A stretch of 64,000 nt of DNA from Gracilaria gracilis (lineage: Eukaryota > Rhodophyta > Florideophyceae > Gracilariales > Gracilariaceae): NCBI GenBank assembly GCA_030374805.1, contig JARGSG010000195.1, forward strand, positions 682,001 through 746,000. Direction: 5' to 3'. Shown piece by piece: positions 39,233 through 48,655 of the stretch (positions within the stretch are counted from its first letter, which is position 1; every line of letters begins with the position of its first letter). The notes beneath the pieces were generated by a model. That model saw nothing but the letters and a program-made list of their open reading frames with translations. It had not been told where the DNA came from and searched no databases. A program made the position numbers and the translations under genes.

Positions 39233-40863
39233 TCATGCCTGTTCAAAGATTGTACTCAGCACGATCAAACCAGCCGCCTTCTTCTTCGCCTCCGCTCTGG
39301 TTGTCGTTTCGTTCACTTGGAGCACAGCCGCAACAACATGTTTCAAAGTTGATTCGATGTCAAGAACTGAGTTCAGCCACACCGCACCAACCACGTTAAC
39401 TGTATCTCGCCTCATCTTCTCGTCAATTGACTCGTCCTGCTCAGTCGTTGCCTGTGTAGAAAGTACCTTAACACCTCCCTCCAAAGCCCGCACCTGGTTC
39501 TTGAAGTGATGCGCTTTATCGCCCAGGTTCTCCAACATCGACTGTACATTTTGCCATGGTCCGCCCCTCTTCTTCTCCAGAAAGCGCGACGCCCGTCTAC
39601 CGTAAACGTATCCAGCCGTTTTCAGTATTTCCCGGCCAAACGGCTCTTCTCTCATCGCAAAAACTTCATGCTTCGCATGCTGCACAAACTTCTCTTCCTC
39701 GCCGTTCATCCACGCCTCAAGTCGTCGATTAAGAAGCTTAACCAGAAACTCCTCGCGAGCAGTCTGGAATTGTTGCTTCTTTCGCTTCCGGGCTCTGTCA
39801 GCTTCTTTTTGTCTTTCTTCGATAGACTGAGGGACTTGCGTGGAGCTAGATGCTCCCTGACCACCGTTCTCAGCGTCTTCCCCGTTTTCGTCAAGAGACG
39901 TAGAAAGGATAGTTGAAGTGGCAAGATCTCCGACAATGTGTTCAAAGTCTGAGAACATGAGCGCAAATAGTGCCTTCGGATCCATGAGGCTACCATCATT
40001 AGCAGCTTGTTCGCCAAGACGGTGATATTCTTCTCGCTTAACAGGATCGGAAAGAATTCTAAGACATACACAAGGTACGGTATTAGTGAGAAAGAAATGT
40101 TAGTAGGGCAGTTTGAGATGGTAACTTGCTCGTTGAGGCGCAAAAGTAGTGGTAAGCGGTGGCTGCAAACTTACTGATACGCGGCGCTAACTTCTTGAAA
40201 CTTGGCAGTGGCCTCCGAATTATTCGGATTCTTATCTGGATGGTAACGTTGAGCCATCTTATAGTAGGCCTTTCGAATCTGAGCCGGAGAAGCATCCGGC
40301 TGGATACCTAATACGGTATAAAGCTTATTATCAACCGGAGCAGCGAGTCCATCCATGCTACTCTTCGCATTCTCTGCATTGTACTCCGCCTTCAAATCGC
40401 CATAAAGGCGATTCCTCTCCGCCTTATAAACGCCAACAGGCTGTCGATCACTCTCACTCACACGCAAGCGTTCATCGGTGGAAGAAGAGTCAAACGAACG
40501 CGCAGTCTCTTTCGCGCCGTGTGCGAACTTGGTAAGACCGGACCCAACGCCGTAAGCAGTCGCAGCCACGCCCACAGCCAATCCGCCCACAGCGCCGCCC
40601 AACAATCCTTTGGCTCCGTTTTCACGATAGCCTTGGATGGGACCCATGACAAGTGCGGCGGCGCCTATCGCCGCACCGCCGAGAGAGTCTCCGACAAGAC
40701 CTAAGGTTCCTTGTCCTACGTTCTTCGGACGCGCCTCTTCCCTCGCTACCTGGTCGGCCCGAAGCTGCGCAGCCGCTTCCATGAGTAGTTCGCGGTGCGG
40801 GTTCTGAGGGTCGTCTTCATTGGGTTGCTGTTGTTGCTGATTTTGATGGTGATCGTCTGTCAT
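39233..40863 (-). CDS. DnaJ (J-domain) protein with DnaJ-X-type C-terminus
   Basis: Exons 40863-40175 and 40058-39233, intron 116 bp (GTAAGT...TTAG), 504 residues. The intron splits the J domain; splicing restores FQEVSAAYQILSDPVKREEY. The J domain spans about residues 180-243 with the essential HPD in QRYHPDKNPNN, so it can stimulate Hsp70. The C-terminal half (FALMFSDFEHIVGDLATSTI; FLVKLLNRRLEAWMNGEEEK; FGREILKTAGYVYGRRASRF) matches the DnaJ-X region of the CAJ1/DnaJ10 group. The N-terminal region, residues about 55-115, is a Gly/Ala-rich hydrophobic stretch resembling glycine-zipper membrane segments, so membrane association is possible (inference). The extreme N-terminus is Gln-rich. No zinc-finger domain is present, so it is a class-C J protein. 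Confidence 0.88.
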
Positions 40864-41570
40864 ATCGAACTATTTTGCGAGCGTAGTTTATCAGGTGATA
40901 ATCGTTTGCATACGCGTGGTTTGTACACGCTGCTTTTATAGAGAAGCGATTTGACAGGGGAAGATTGAACAAGGCCGTTGTTTGCGATGCGTTCCGAGAC
41001 GATTTACGGATGATGAGATTGCGCTCCAATGACGTCGACACGGCCATACTCGGCGTTGATTCGGGACAGCAACGACATTTATTAACAACTGGAAACATCC
41101 ACGCTCCGCCATACCTTCTGCACGTGGAACAAATGGCCACTTAACTTACATAACCTAAAAGTAATTAGAGAGCATCCGCTCCAGAATTACAGAGACTGTT
41201 AGCACTTCATCGACGTGGCAAAGGCACCCGAAGTTCGACGGGGTCAGGCCTTGCTGTGCAGCGCTCCTGCACGCGCCCCCCATTCGGCGATGCAGCGGTA
41301 GCTGCAGCAATTGTCGGCTCAGACTGTAGTCGCTGACGAGGATGAGCTGCGCGCAGCGCGCCTGTGGCGACGGAGTGCATTGCGCCCTGCAGCAATGTAT
41401 GCGACGCCTTGTAACAAACACGCTTCCCAACCGCAGCAGCTCATGTTCGCGCCCCGTCTCGAGTCGAATGCGACCGATTGTATGCGGAAAGCGACGCTTC
41501 ATTCAACTGTTCCCCCGACGCTTCGCATCGCGCTTCCTCTCGTTTGTCTTCAGCGCATGCTTGCTTCAGC
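40864..41570. promoter_or_regulatory. Divergent upstream region, DnaJ / kinase-ARM gene
   Basis: 707 bp between two starts on opposite strands. No gene and no recognised box. Frames on the minus strand are noise. Confidence 0.5.
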
Positions 41571-44500
41571 ATGAGTGACTCCGCCAGGCGCTACCATTCG
41601 CACCCGACTCGCGCCACGTCAGCCGTCGCCGAGTCGTTTTCGGACGATGGCGACCCCACCAACGACGCTGCTCAGCCGCAAGCCACCAGTGACAACAGTC
41701 TGCCAGACCTCCGTGGCGTCGTGCCACCGTTCTTGCGTCGCCTATCCTCCTCAAGACCCGTCGCTTCTCAGCGCCAATCCGACGCCGACGATGCCAATTC
41801 CGTGCCGTTCTTCGCGCCTCACCCTGACTCCCCAAGTCTGCAGCTGCCCGATATCTTGACGCAGACTGTTGTGTCAGGCAGCTCCATTCCCTTCTTCGCA
41901 AACTCACCGTATGGAAACACGCCCACCAAATCTCAACATCAACGCACACCGACACCACGCACGCTCAAGCCGGCGTCTTCCGCCACGCCCCCGCGCCCGT
42001 ACACCCCGCTGTCGCGCCAATCTCAGCAACATTCCGCGTCGTCGAACGCTTCTGAAGGCAGCCATCATTCAGAGGGCCATCATCGACACTCGCCTTCGCA
42101 AGTGGCCCAGCGACCGCGGCGACGCTCTCCACCAGATCTACCGAAGCTCCCGAGACGGCCCACGCCACAGGACGCGCCGGAGGAGGCCCCTCATACCGCA
42201 ACTGCCTCGTCACACCCTCAGCCTGCGCACGCACCTGAGCTCCCACAGCTACCTATAACTCCAGTCAGTCCGCGCACGCCGCAGCCTTCACAACTGCCAC
42301 TTGCTTCGGACGAGGCTGCTGCGCCGGGTGAAGGTGACGCGCCTCAGCTGTTGCCCAATGAGCATATCCGCATTGAGTCCGTCAAGCCGTGGGATACGAG
42401 CGGCGATGTGCAGAACTCGCTTTCGCAAACTGTATTGGAAAGCTCTGTGGAGCTTGGTGAGCGCGATGATCCTGTGATTGATCCTGCCCATTTGCAGGTT
42501 GACTTTAATGACCCTGAGAAACGGATCGGCATAGGAACGTATGGTTCCGTGTACGTTGGGTGTTATCACGGTGAACTTGTCGCTGTAAAGCGCATTCGTA
42601 TGCCGGAGGTGTCTTCTGCTATGAAGAATGACGCCAAACTGAAGGAGCGTCAGAAGGAAGCAATGCGCCAATTTGCCCGCGAGATTCGTAGATATGAACG
42701 CGTGAGTCACCCGGGTATAGTACACTTCCTGGGCGTCACCATCCGAGAGCAGGACAGTTCGGCGTTGATCGTCACCGCTCTGATGAGGGGTGGAAGTCTT
42801 GGCGAGGCGTTGAAGCATCTCCGTCGTGACCGCACTTCCTTGGATATATCGACGTTGGTCAGGATAGCCTTGCAGACATGTGGAGGGTTGCGAGCTCTTC
42901 ATTCAGCAAACTTTACTTGGGGAGATGCAAAACCAGATAATATTCTTCTCTCAACTCCTCTTGAAGCGGATGGTACGCTTCCTGTCCTAGCACAAGCTCG
43001 AATTTCCGACTTTGGTCTCTCAAGGAGTGTCGGCCAGTCGCTTCTGACGAATACCACAGTTGCTGGGACCGGAGAACCGGCTGGAACATTTAACTATATG
43101 GCTCCGGAAGCTTTTGCTGGTGTGGACCGCAAGAAAGAAGATATTGCAAAGGCTAGTGATGTCTTCTCATATGGTATGGTACTTTATGAGATGCTCACGC
43201 TTCGGACTCCATGGAGAAGGCATCAGATGTTCGATGTCTACTCGATGCTGATGAAGGGCGATCGCCCTAAGTGGCCGAAAGAAACGGATGAAGATTTCTT
43301 TCAGGAGGTACCGAAGGCTCTTCGCGAGCTCGTCGAATCGTGTTGGGCACAAAACCCCCTCGACAGACCAACAGCTGATGAACTGTTTCGCAAGCTGGAT
43401 GAGGCCTCGTTTACCTTAAATATTCGCGAGGGACAACGTCCAGTTAGTGATATTACTAATCCTATGGCGGAGAGTGACAGTACCATTGCAAGGACATCAG
43501 GTATGATTCATTCGCTATCGAAGCGCTCTAGCGCTTCGACCGCTGTAGCTATCTGCGAAGATTCGGTCGACCTAACTGACTCAGCTTTGGAGTGCAGTGG
43601 AGATAGTGCTCAGTTTGATGATGAAAGCGAACAAGATATTGTTACAAGCGACTCAGAACACGCAATGGACTACGTCAATTCTAGGCCACGAGTTAGTCCG
43701 GTAAGCTCTCTTGAAGCAAAAGGTACAGATATGGTTGGCGACTCCAATCGTACCAACCCTCAATTTGAGGATGCTCAAACACCTCATGGGGGTTCTTTTC
43801 AACGGACGCAAGGCGGAATAACACAAGCAGCGTTTGTTGCAATTGAATCCGAAGTGAAGATCGATCCTGAGATGATGGGCATCCAGAGCAAAATGAAATC
43901 CATACAGAAGTCAGACCTAACTGACCACAAGAAAACAGCACTCGCAGCGGAAGAAGAAATTTTCGACAACTTCGTGCAAGAAGATCTTCATGCTGTACCG
44001 ACTACAGACTTCATTCAATATCGTGATCAAATAGCACAGCACTTTGCAGAGGCTGCGTTTCATTTGTCGAACGTCGACGACTCGGAGCCACCATCCAATG
44101 AGATGAAATACGTCACAGAACGGCAAGCGAGTCCGGAAGATAACCAGGTCCCAGATGGCAATGTTGAAGCTCCAGTTGAGGATAAAACCGAAGATTCGAG
44201 TGCTATAAATCCATCTCCGGCGACTTTGCGGCGAAAGCGATCGAAGAGATTACAAAGTATCATCGAGCATGCTGCCCTGGCTTTCTTGGAACTACAGCGG
44301 AGAGAAGATAGAGTCAGCAAGACACCTCCTAAGGTTCGAAAAGAAGCAGCAGAACGCAAAGCGGAAGAAGAAGCAAGACAATTGTCGGAGCATGAGACGC
44401 TTCGCATCATCGACAACGCGCAGAGCACCGGAGATTACACCACAATTCTTGAAAGGCTACAGAACAACCGAAAATCACACGTGATTGTGAAGGCTGGTTG

Positions 44501-45755
44501 CTCGTTCCTCGAGGTCTTTTGCAGGAGTGAAAACTTATACTTCGACTTGTGTGAGGAGGGTGTAGTTGAGGAATATATATCAGCTGCATCGCTCTTCGGG
44601 AAGCAAGATCCAGTTCTTTGCACCGTGTTTTGCAACTCCATGGCAGCGTTATCGAAGCACTTTGACGACAAAGTCGGCCACCTTATCCGTGGCGTAGGAG
44701 TTCCTTCCATGGTCATTGAAGTTCTCGAGTATCACAAGACCGATGTTCCTCTTCAAGTAGCCGGGTGTCACTGTCTTGGCGCTATTGCAGCCTCGAGCGA
44801 ACTTTCGCGCTCTGCAGTAGCAACTTTAGGAGGTCCAGGTGCTGTATATCGGGCAATCACGAAGAACAACAGCAGCTTCAAAGATGTCGAGCTCGCGAGG
44901 GCCTCCTTGAAAGCAATTCGACACATTGCTCTGGATAATCAGAAAGCTGCAGATTATCTAGTGGAAGTAGCTGCACTGGACCCTGTATCAAGAGCGGCTG
45001 AGGTATTCACCGACCATGGATTGGAGAAGGACATCTTGGACGCGCTCCAAGCGTTTTCGTTTTACAATGGTGGAAGACGAAACATTATAATGAGCTCTGG
45101 GCTGAAAGCATTGACAACTATCATGTTGAGAAACCGTGACCCACGATTCCTTGTACAATGTTGCATATTCGTTCGTTCCATTGCAAGATGGCGAGACCGT
45201 GATTGTGAGGATGCCATGTTGGAATCGAGCATTTCTGAGAGAGTAGTATCATTAATGAGAACTTCAAATGACATACCCGGAGAAGAGGGAGCCCGTGTTG
45301 CATGGTATGCATGCAACGCATGCACTTTTCTTGCCTCATTCGGTTCACGGTCACGAAAACGGCTTCGACGAGTGGGGGCGATTGAAACAGTTCTTGACTT
45401 GCTTCACAAGCGAAAGGAGAATCCTAAGGTAGTTCACTCTGCTACAGATGCAGTTGCGGAACTAATCAAGAACGAGCCTGAAAGTAGGGCCGTTGCCGAG
45501 GCTTATAATGTTATTCCAATCTTGACAGAGGTTCTCGAGCTTCACAAGGACAAAACCAAGGTTAAGAATGCAATCCTATGGACTTTGCACTATTTGGCGT
45601 CTCCAGACCAAGAACAATTCGGTCCGGCACCAGGATCTCAGGCACACCAAGAAGTCATTAGAAAGTTGATGCTGAGATACGGTCACAAGCCAGTTGAACG
45701 CGCTAACCAAAAACGTCGTCTTTTCCGATTTGGTAGGAAACGGAACGAAAGATAA
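41571..45755 (+). CDS. Large protein kinase with C-terminal armadillo-like repeats
   Basis: 1394 residues from the Met at 41571; an in-frame Met at 41478 is an alternative. Residues 1-300 are Ser/Pro/His-rich and disordered. Residues about 315-615 are a tyrosine-kinase-like (TKL) Ser/Thr kinase: IGIGTYGSVYVG, VAVKRI (Lys340), WGDAKPDNILL (catalytic Asp452, with WGD in place of HRD), DFG at 480, GTFNYMAPEAF and DVFSYGMVLYEMLTLRTPW. The key residues are present, so it should be active. A 300-residue acidic linker follows, then a coiled-coil-like basic helix. From about residue 940 to 1350 there are armadillo-like helical repeats (SFLEVFCRSENLYFDLCEEG; AAEVFTDHGLEKDILDALQA). The tail is basic. 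The next large gene is a paralogue, and the pair is a tandem duplication. Confidence 0.85.
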   Translation: MSDSARRYHSHPTRATSAVAESFSDDGDPTNDAAQPQATSDNSLPDLRGVVPPFLRRLSSSRPVASQRQSDADDANSVPFFAPHPDSPSLQLPDILTQTVVSGSSIPFFANSPYGNTPTKSQHQRTPTPRTLKPASSATPPRPYTPLSRQSQQHSASSNASEGSHHSEGHHRHSPSQVAQRPRRRSPPDLPKLPRRPTPQDAPEEAPHTATASSHPQPAHAPELPQLPITPVSPRTPQPSQLPLASDEAAAPGEGDAPQLLPNEHIRIESVKPWDTSGDVQNSLSQTVLESSVELGERDDPVIDPAHLQVDFNDPEKRIGIGTYGSVYVGCYHGELVAVKRIRMPEVSSAMKNDAKLKERQKEAMRQFAREIRRYERVSHPGIVHFLGVTIREQDSSALIVTALMRGGSLGEALKHLRRDRTSLDISTLVRIALQTCGGLRALHSANFTWGDAKPDNILLSTPLEADGTLPVLAQARISDFGLSRSVGQSLLTNTTVAGTGEPAGTFNYMAPEAFAGVDRKKEDIAKASDVFSYGMVLYEMLTLRTPWRRHQMFDVYSMLMKGDRPKWPKETDEDFFQEVPKALRELVESCWAQNPLDRPTADELFRKLDEASFTLNIREGQRPVSDITNPMAESDSTIARTSGMIHSLSKRSSASTAVAICEDSVDLTDSALECSGDSAQFDDESEQDIVTSDSEHAMDYVNSRPRVSPVSSLEAKGTDMVGDSNRTNPQFEDAQTPHGGSFQRTQGGITQAAFVAIESEVKIDPEMMGIQSKMKSIQKSDLTDHKKTALAAEEEIFDNFVQEDLHAVPTTDFIQYRDQIAQHFAEAAFHLSNVDDSEPPSNEMKYVTERQASPEDNQVPDGNVEAPVEDKTEDSSAINPSPATLRRKRSKRLQSIIEHAALAFLELQRREDRVSKTPPKVRKEAAERKAEEEARQLSEHETLRIIDNAQSTGDYTTILERLQNNRKSHVIVKAGCSFLEVFCRSENLYFDLCEEGVVEEYISAASLFGKQDPVLCTVFCNSMAALSKHFDDKVGHLIRGVGVPSMVIEVLEYHKTDVPLQVAGCHCLGAIAASSELSRSAVATLGGPGAVYRAITKNNSSFKDVELARASLKAIRHIALDNQKAADYLVEVAALDPVSRAAEVFTDHGLEKDILDALQAFSFYNGGRRNIIMSSGLKALTTIMLRNRDPRFLVQCCIFVRSIARWRDRDCEDAMLESSISERVVSLMRTSNDIPGEEGARVAWYACNACTFLASFGSRSRKRLRRVGAIETVLDLLHKRKENPKVVHSATDAVAELIKNEPESRAVAEAYNVIPILTEVLELHKDKTKVKNAILWTLHYLASPDQEQFGPAPGSQAHQEVIRKLMLRYGHKPVERANQKRRLFRFGRKRNER

Positions 45756-46668
45756 AAGGTCTTATCATGATCAAGCTTTGTACAGTGCTATAAAGATCTA
45801 CTGGTTGAGCAGGGGTATTTCCTCAAGTGTCAACTTCAGTTCTACGCCTTACCATCACTTTCACAGATATCGCTGAGTTTCTCCTGGAGCCTCGTCAACT
45901 GGTTACGCCAGGTTACTATGACAAAACTTTTGCTGTAGCAACTTGTTGGCATATCAAGAAATACTATGATGAGAAATAGAAACGTAAAAATATCGGCGTC
46001 ACCCACACCGCTTGGACGTGAAAGATGATGTTGTATTAAACATGAATAAGAGATCGGTGGAAAACTCAGCCTATGTCGAAATCAGTCTGTGTCTGAAGAA
46101 GGAGAGAGTAGGAATTCCAGGTCAAAAGCACTCGTTTTTGAAGCGTGGCTTTAGCTCAAAACAAAGATCTGTTGTGCAAAGCAAGGATATAGAGTACTAT
46201 CATTATCTTTGTACACTATTGGAATAGTTACTCCTACTCGATGCAGAGCGTTTTTGTTCAAATAATCACTCCCTCAACAAGTTTATCAGCTTGAAAGACG
46301 TTGGTCTCCTTCAGAAACCCAAAACCAGATGCATTTCGCTTTCCCATCGAAGGTCATCTTAATCATGAGTTTGAAGACGGCTTGGTCTTCTTCAAGAGAG
46401 AGAACTATCTCTAGATAGTATCTGTAGATAAATCTCCGGCCGCCTTGGAACCAGGGGCGGCTGACCACAGTAAAGAAGAAGAAGAAGACAGCGTGAAGCG
46501 CGGACAAATAAATTTATTGTAGTTGCTTACTTTGAGTTTCTCTGATCGACTCGAAGGGATATCTGAAGAGTATATCATGTATGTGTAAGGGATCCGGAGT
46601 GGAAACTCAACCGGAGGCCGGTTCTCTTCAAAACTAAAGTACACTCTTACTCTATAAAAATAGAAGTT

Positions 46669-46670
<2 letters not shown>

Positions 46671-46703
<33 letters not shown>
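46671..46703. repeat. (CAT)11 microsatellite
   Basis: Eleven uninterrupted trinucleotide copies between coding-like fragments. Confidence 0.95.
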
Positions 46704-47028
46704 TACTTTTTGGACGCCGTGGGAGTCTCGGTTTACAAATCATTTCACCTCATATTGCTTTGCCCCCGTCTATTATTGGAATGCCCAGCTCTTGAAACTT
46801 CTTTTCGAAAGAACTCTCCCGGCACCTCAGGGCCGATAATGCAGAGAGACAGAACGGGCACGGATATCACTTCCGAGTACCCAAATGTGACGAGATTGTC
46901 ACGTCGGAACTCTACAGCAGCAACCAAATGGCACTGGCCGTGTCAGGCAGTACTCGTGACTGCCCGTAGAAGTTACCATCAAGTAGAAACGGAGTAATTG
47001 TTGCTACGTTCTGAACAAGAGAGCTTAT

Positions 47029-47062
47029 CTTGACAACTTTGTTCTTGACAACTTTGTTCTTG
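47029..47062. repeat. 15-bp tandem duplication
   Basis: Unit cttgacaactttgtt, two full copies plus the start of a third. Confidence 0.9.
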
Positions 47063-48655
47063 GGTGGGGAACTTGTTATTCCTTGATGTCTAGACAAGGA
47101 CGAAAAAGTTAGGCCTTCAGCTTGCACGCGACACCTTACTCTCCCAACTCAATCATGTGGTGGAATGGACACACGAAGTCCCAGAGCGACTGTAAACCGA
47201 TTTCATGATGCTTCTGACGCAATTCCACTTTCACAGTTGCAATTTATCGCCCATTGACTACACGCTTTTGTTCGTGTTTTCTGTAAACAGACTAGTGCGA
47301 ACTATAGTATCCAGTATCTAGAGCGTCTTTGAGATAAGCAAGTGCTTCTTCGCGGTCAAATGATGATGGTTGCCTTTCATGAAACAGGCCTTTGGCCTTG
47401 AATACGTAATTCGGAGAGTTTTATTAACACGTTGGAGCTGGTATGCGTACAGGTGAAATATCGTAAGATATGTAGCACTGTCGATATCAGTTACACCTCA
47501 AAAGGCTATCTACAATTCGCTTCTTGTTAGTGCTCTCTCTAAGTAAAATCCTCACAAGTGTACCTCGTTAAAACAAGAATGGGACACATGCTCGGGAAAA
47601 AAATACATAAGCTAACCTATGATAGCATGTATGGATGTTCGTTGAACATGAAGAAGAAGAGGTGACACTAAAAGGTTGGAGACATAAGATGAGACTCCAC
47701 AAGCAGATGAACAACGATTGCAAGCAAAGATATTCGTGCATTTAACTAGGTGAGTACACCTTGTTGCTGCTGCTACATGAAAGCAGCAGCAATGTTCTAT
47801 CTCAAAACGTAGGCTGTGGCTCCATATTCAAGCACTTCTCGTTGCTAGAGTAAGGTAAAGTGGTGCGTTTCTGGGCGCATGAGGCTAAACCCTTGAGCCG
47901 CGCAGATGCCAAACACTCTCACGTTTCGTATCTCGATCAAAAGAACCAATCCGATTGTGGAAATATCGATATGAGCCCGCTCCATGCTCCATGCATTGTG
48001 CAGACGCACGGGAGAGCGACGAAATTTTAGTTGTGAGGTAACATCATGGGGCACCGGGGGGATGAGCTTGAGACAGAATGGTGCAGCAGATTTCACTGTG
48101 CTTCGTCACACAGTTGACGAAGACAATATCGTGTGCTGTCGCGCGGTTGCTTCCGCTCTTCGCAGTTACATACAAAGCTGCGTAAATGAAGGCCATTCTG
48201 GGTGCAGATTTTGCGACGTGGTATTTGGCTTTCCCAGCAATGCATGTCCAGACTTGTCGAAGGAGAGTTTCTAGAGGTGAAGAGCATGAGCTTTTCTCGA
48301 CACCTCTACGACGGGAGGCTGTTCGCGCACACTTAAAAGCGCTTGCGTGGCTGAGAAGGGCTTGTAAGCGACAGAAGTTGTGACGGAGCGACGACTGCAC
48401 ATAGTTTTGGGGCCTGCCAGGATTCATTTTCACAGACATACCAACAATACTCGACTGCCGCGTTCGCGCTGTCGCACCGGTATGGACAGTTTCTTCTCCA
48501 GCTGTTGCCACCTTCTGAAGTAAGGGTTGATAATGCTTCGTTGCTGACGGCCTCTTCCTTGTGCTTGAACACGATACAACATTTTCGACGCTTCGCTCGG
48601 TCGCTGGTTTGTTTTGGACGCCTCCTCTGACTGAGGGTTCCGGTGTGCGTACAGG

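Larger units (their letters stand above)
46286..47127 (-). other. Coding-like fragments, possible multi-exon gene (unresolved)
   Basis: Three minus-strand segments read like protein: VISVPVLSLCIIGPEVPGEF (about 46860-46800), FEENRPPVEFPLRIPYTYMI (about 46635-46575) and RRFIYRYYLEIVLSLEEDQA followed by FKLMIKMTFDGKAKCIWFWV (about 46440-46320). Good donors (GTAAGC at 46530-46525) and acceptors lie between them, and a (CAT)n array would fall in an intron. I could not find one splice pattern that keeps all three in phase, and I recognise no family. It may be a real small gene with an exon I misplace, or a decaying one. Confidence 0.3.
45756..48655. other. 2.9-kb spacer between the two paralogues
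   Basis: AT-richer than its surroundings. Besides coding-like minus-strand fragments at 46286-47127, it holds a (CAT)n array, a 15-bp tandem duplication and scattered noise frames. From 47128 to 48655 I see no gene; part must be the promoter of the pseudokinase gene. Confidence 0.5.
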
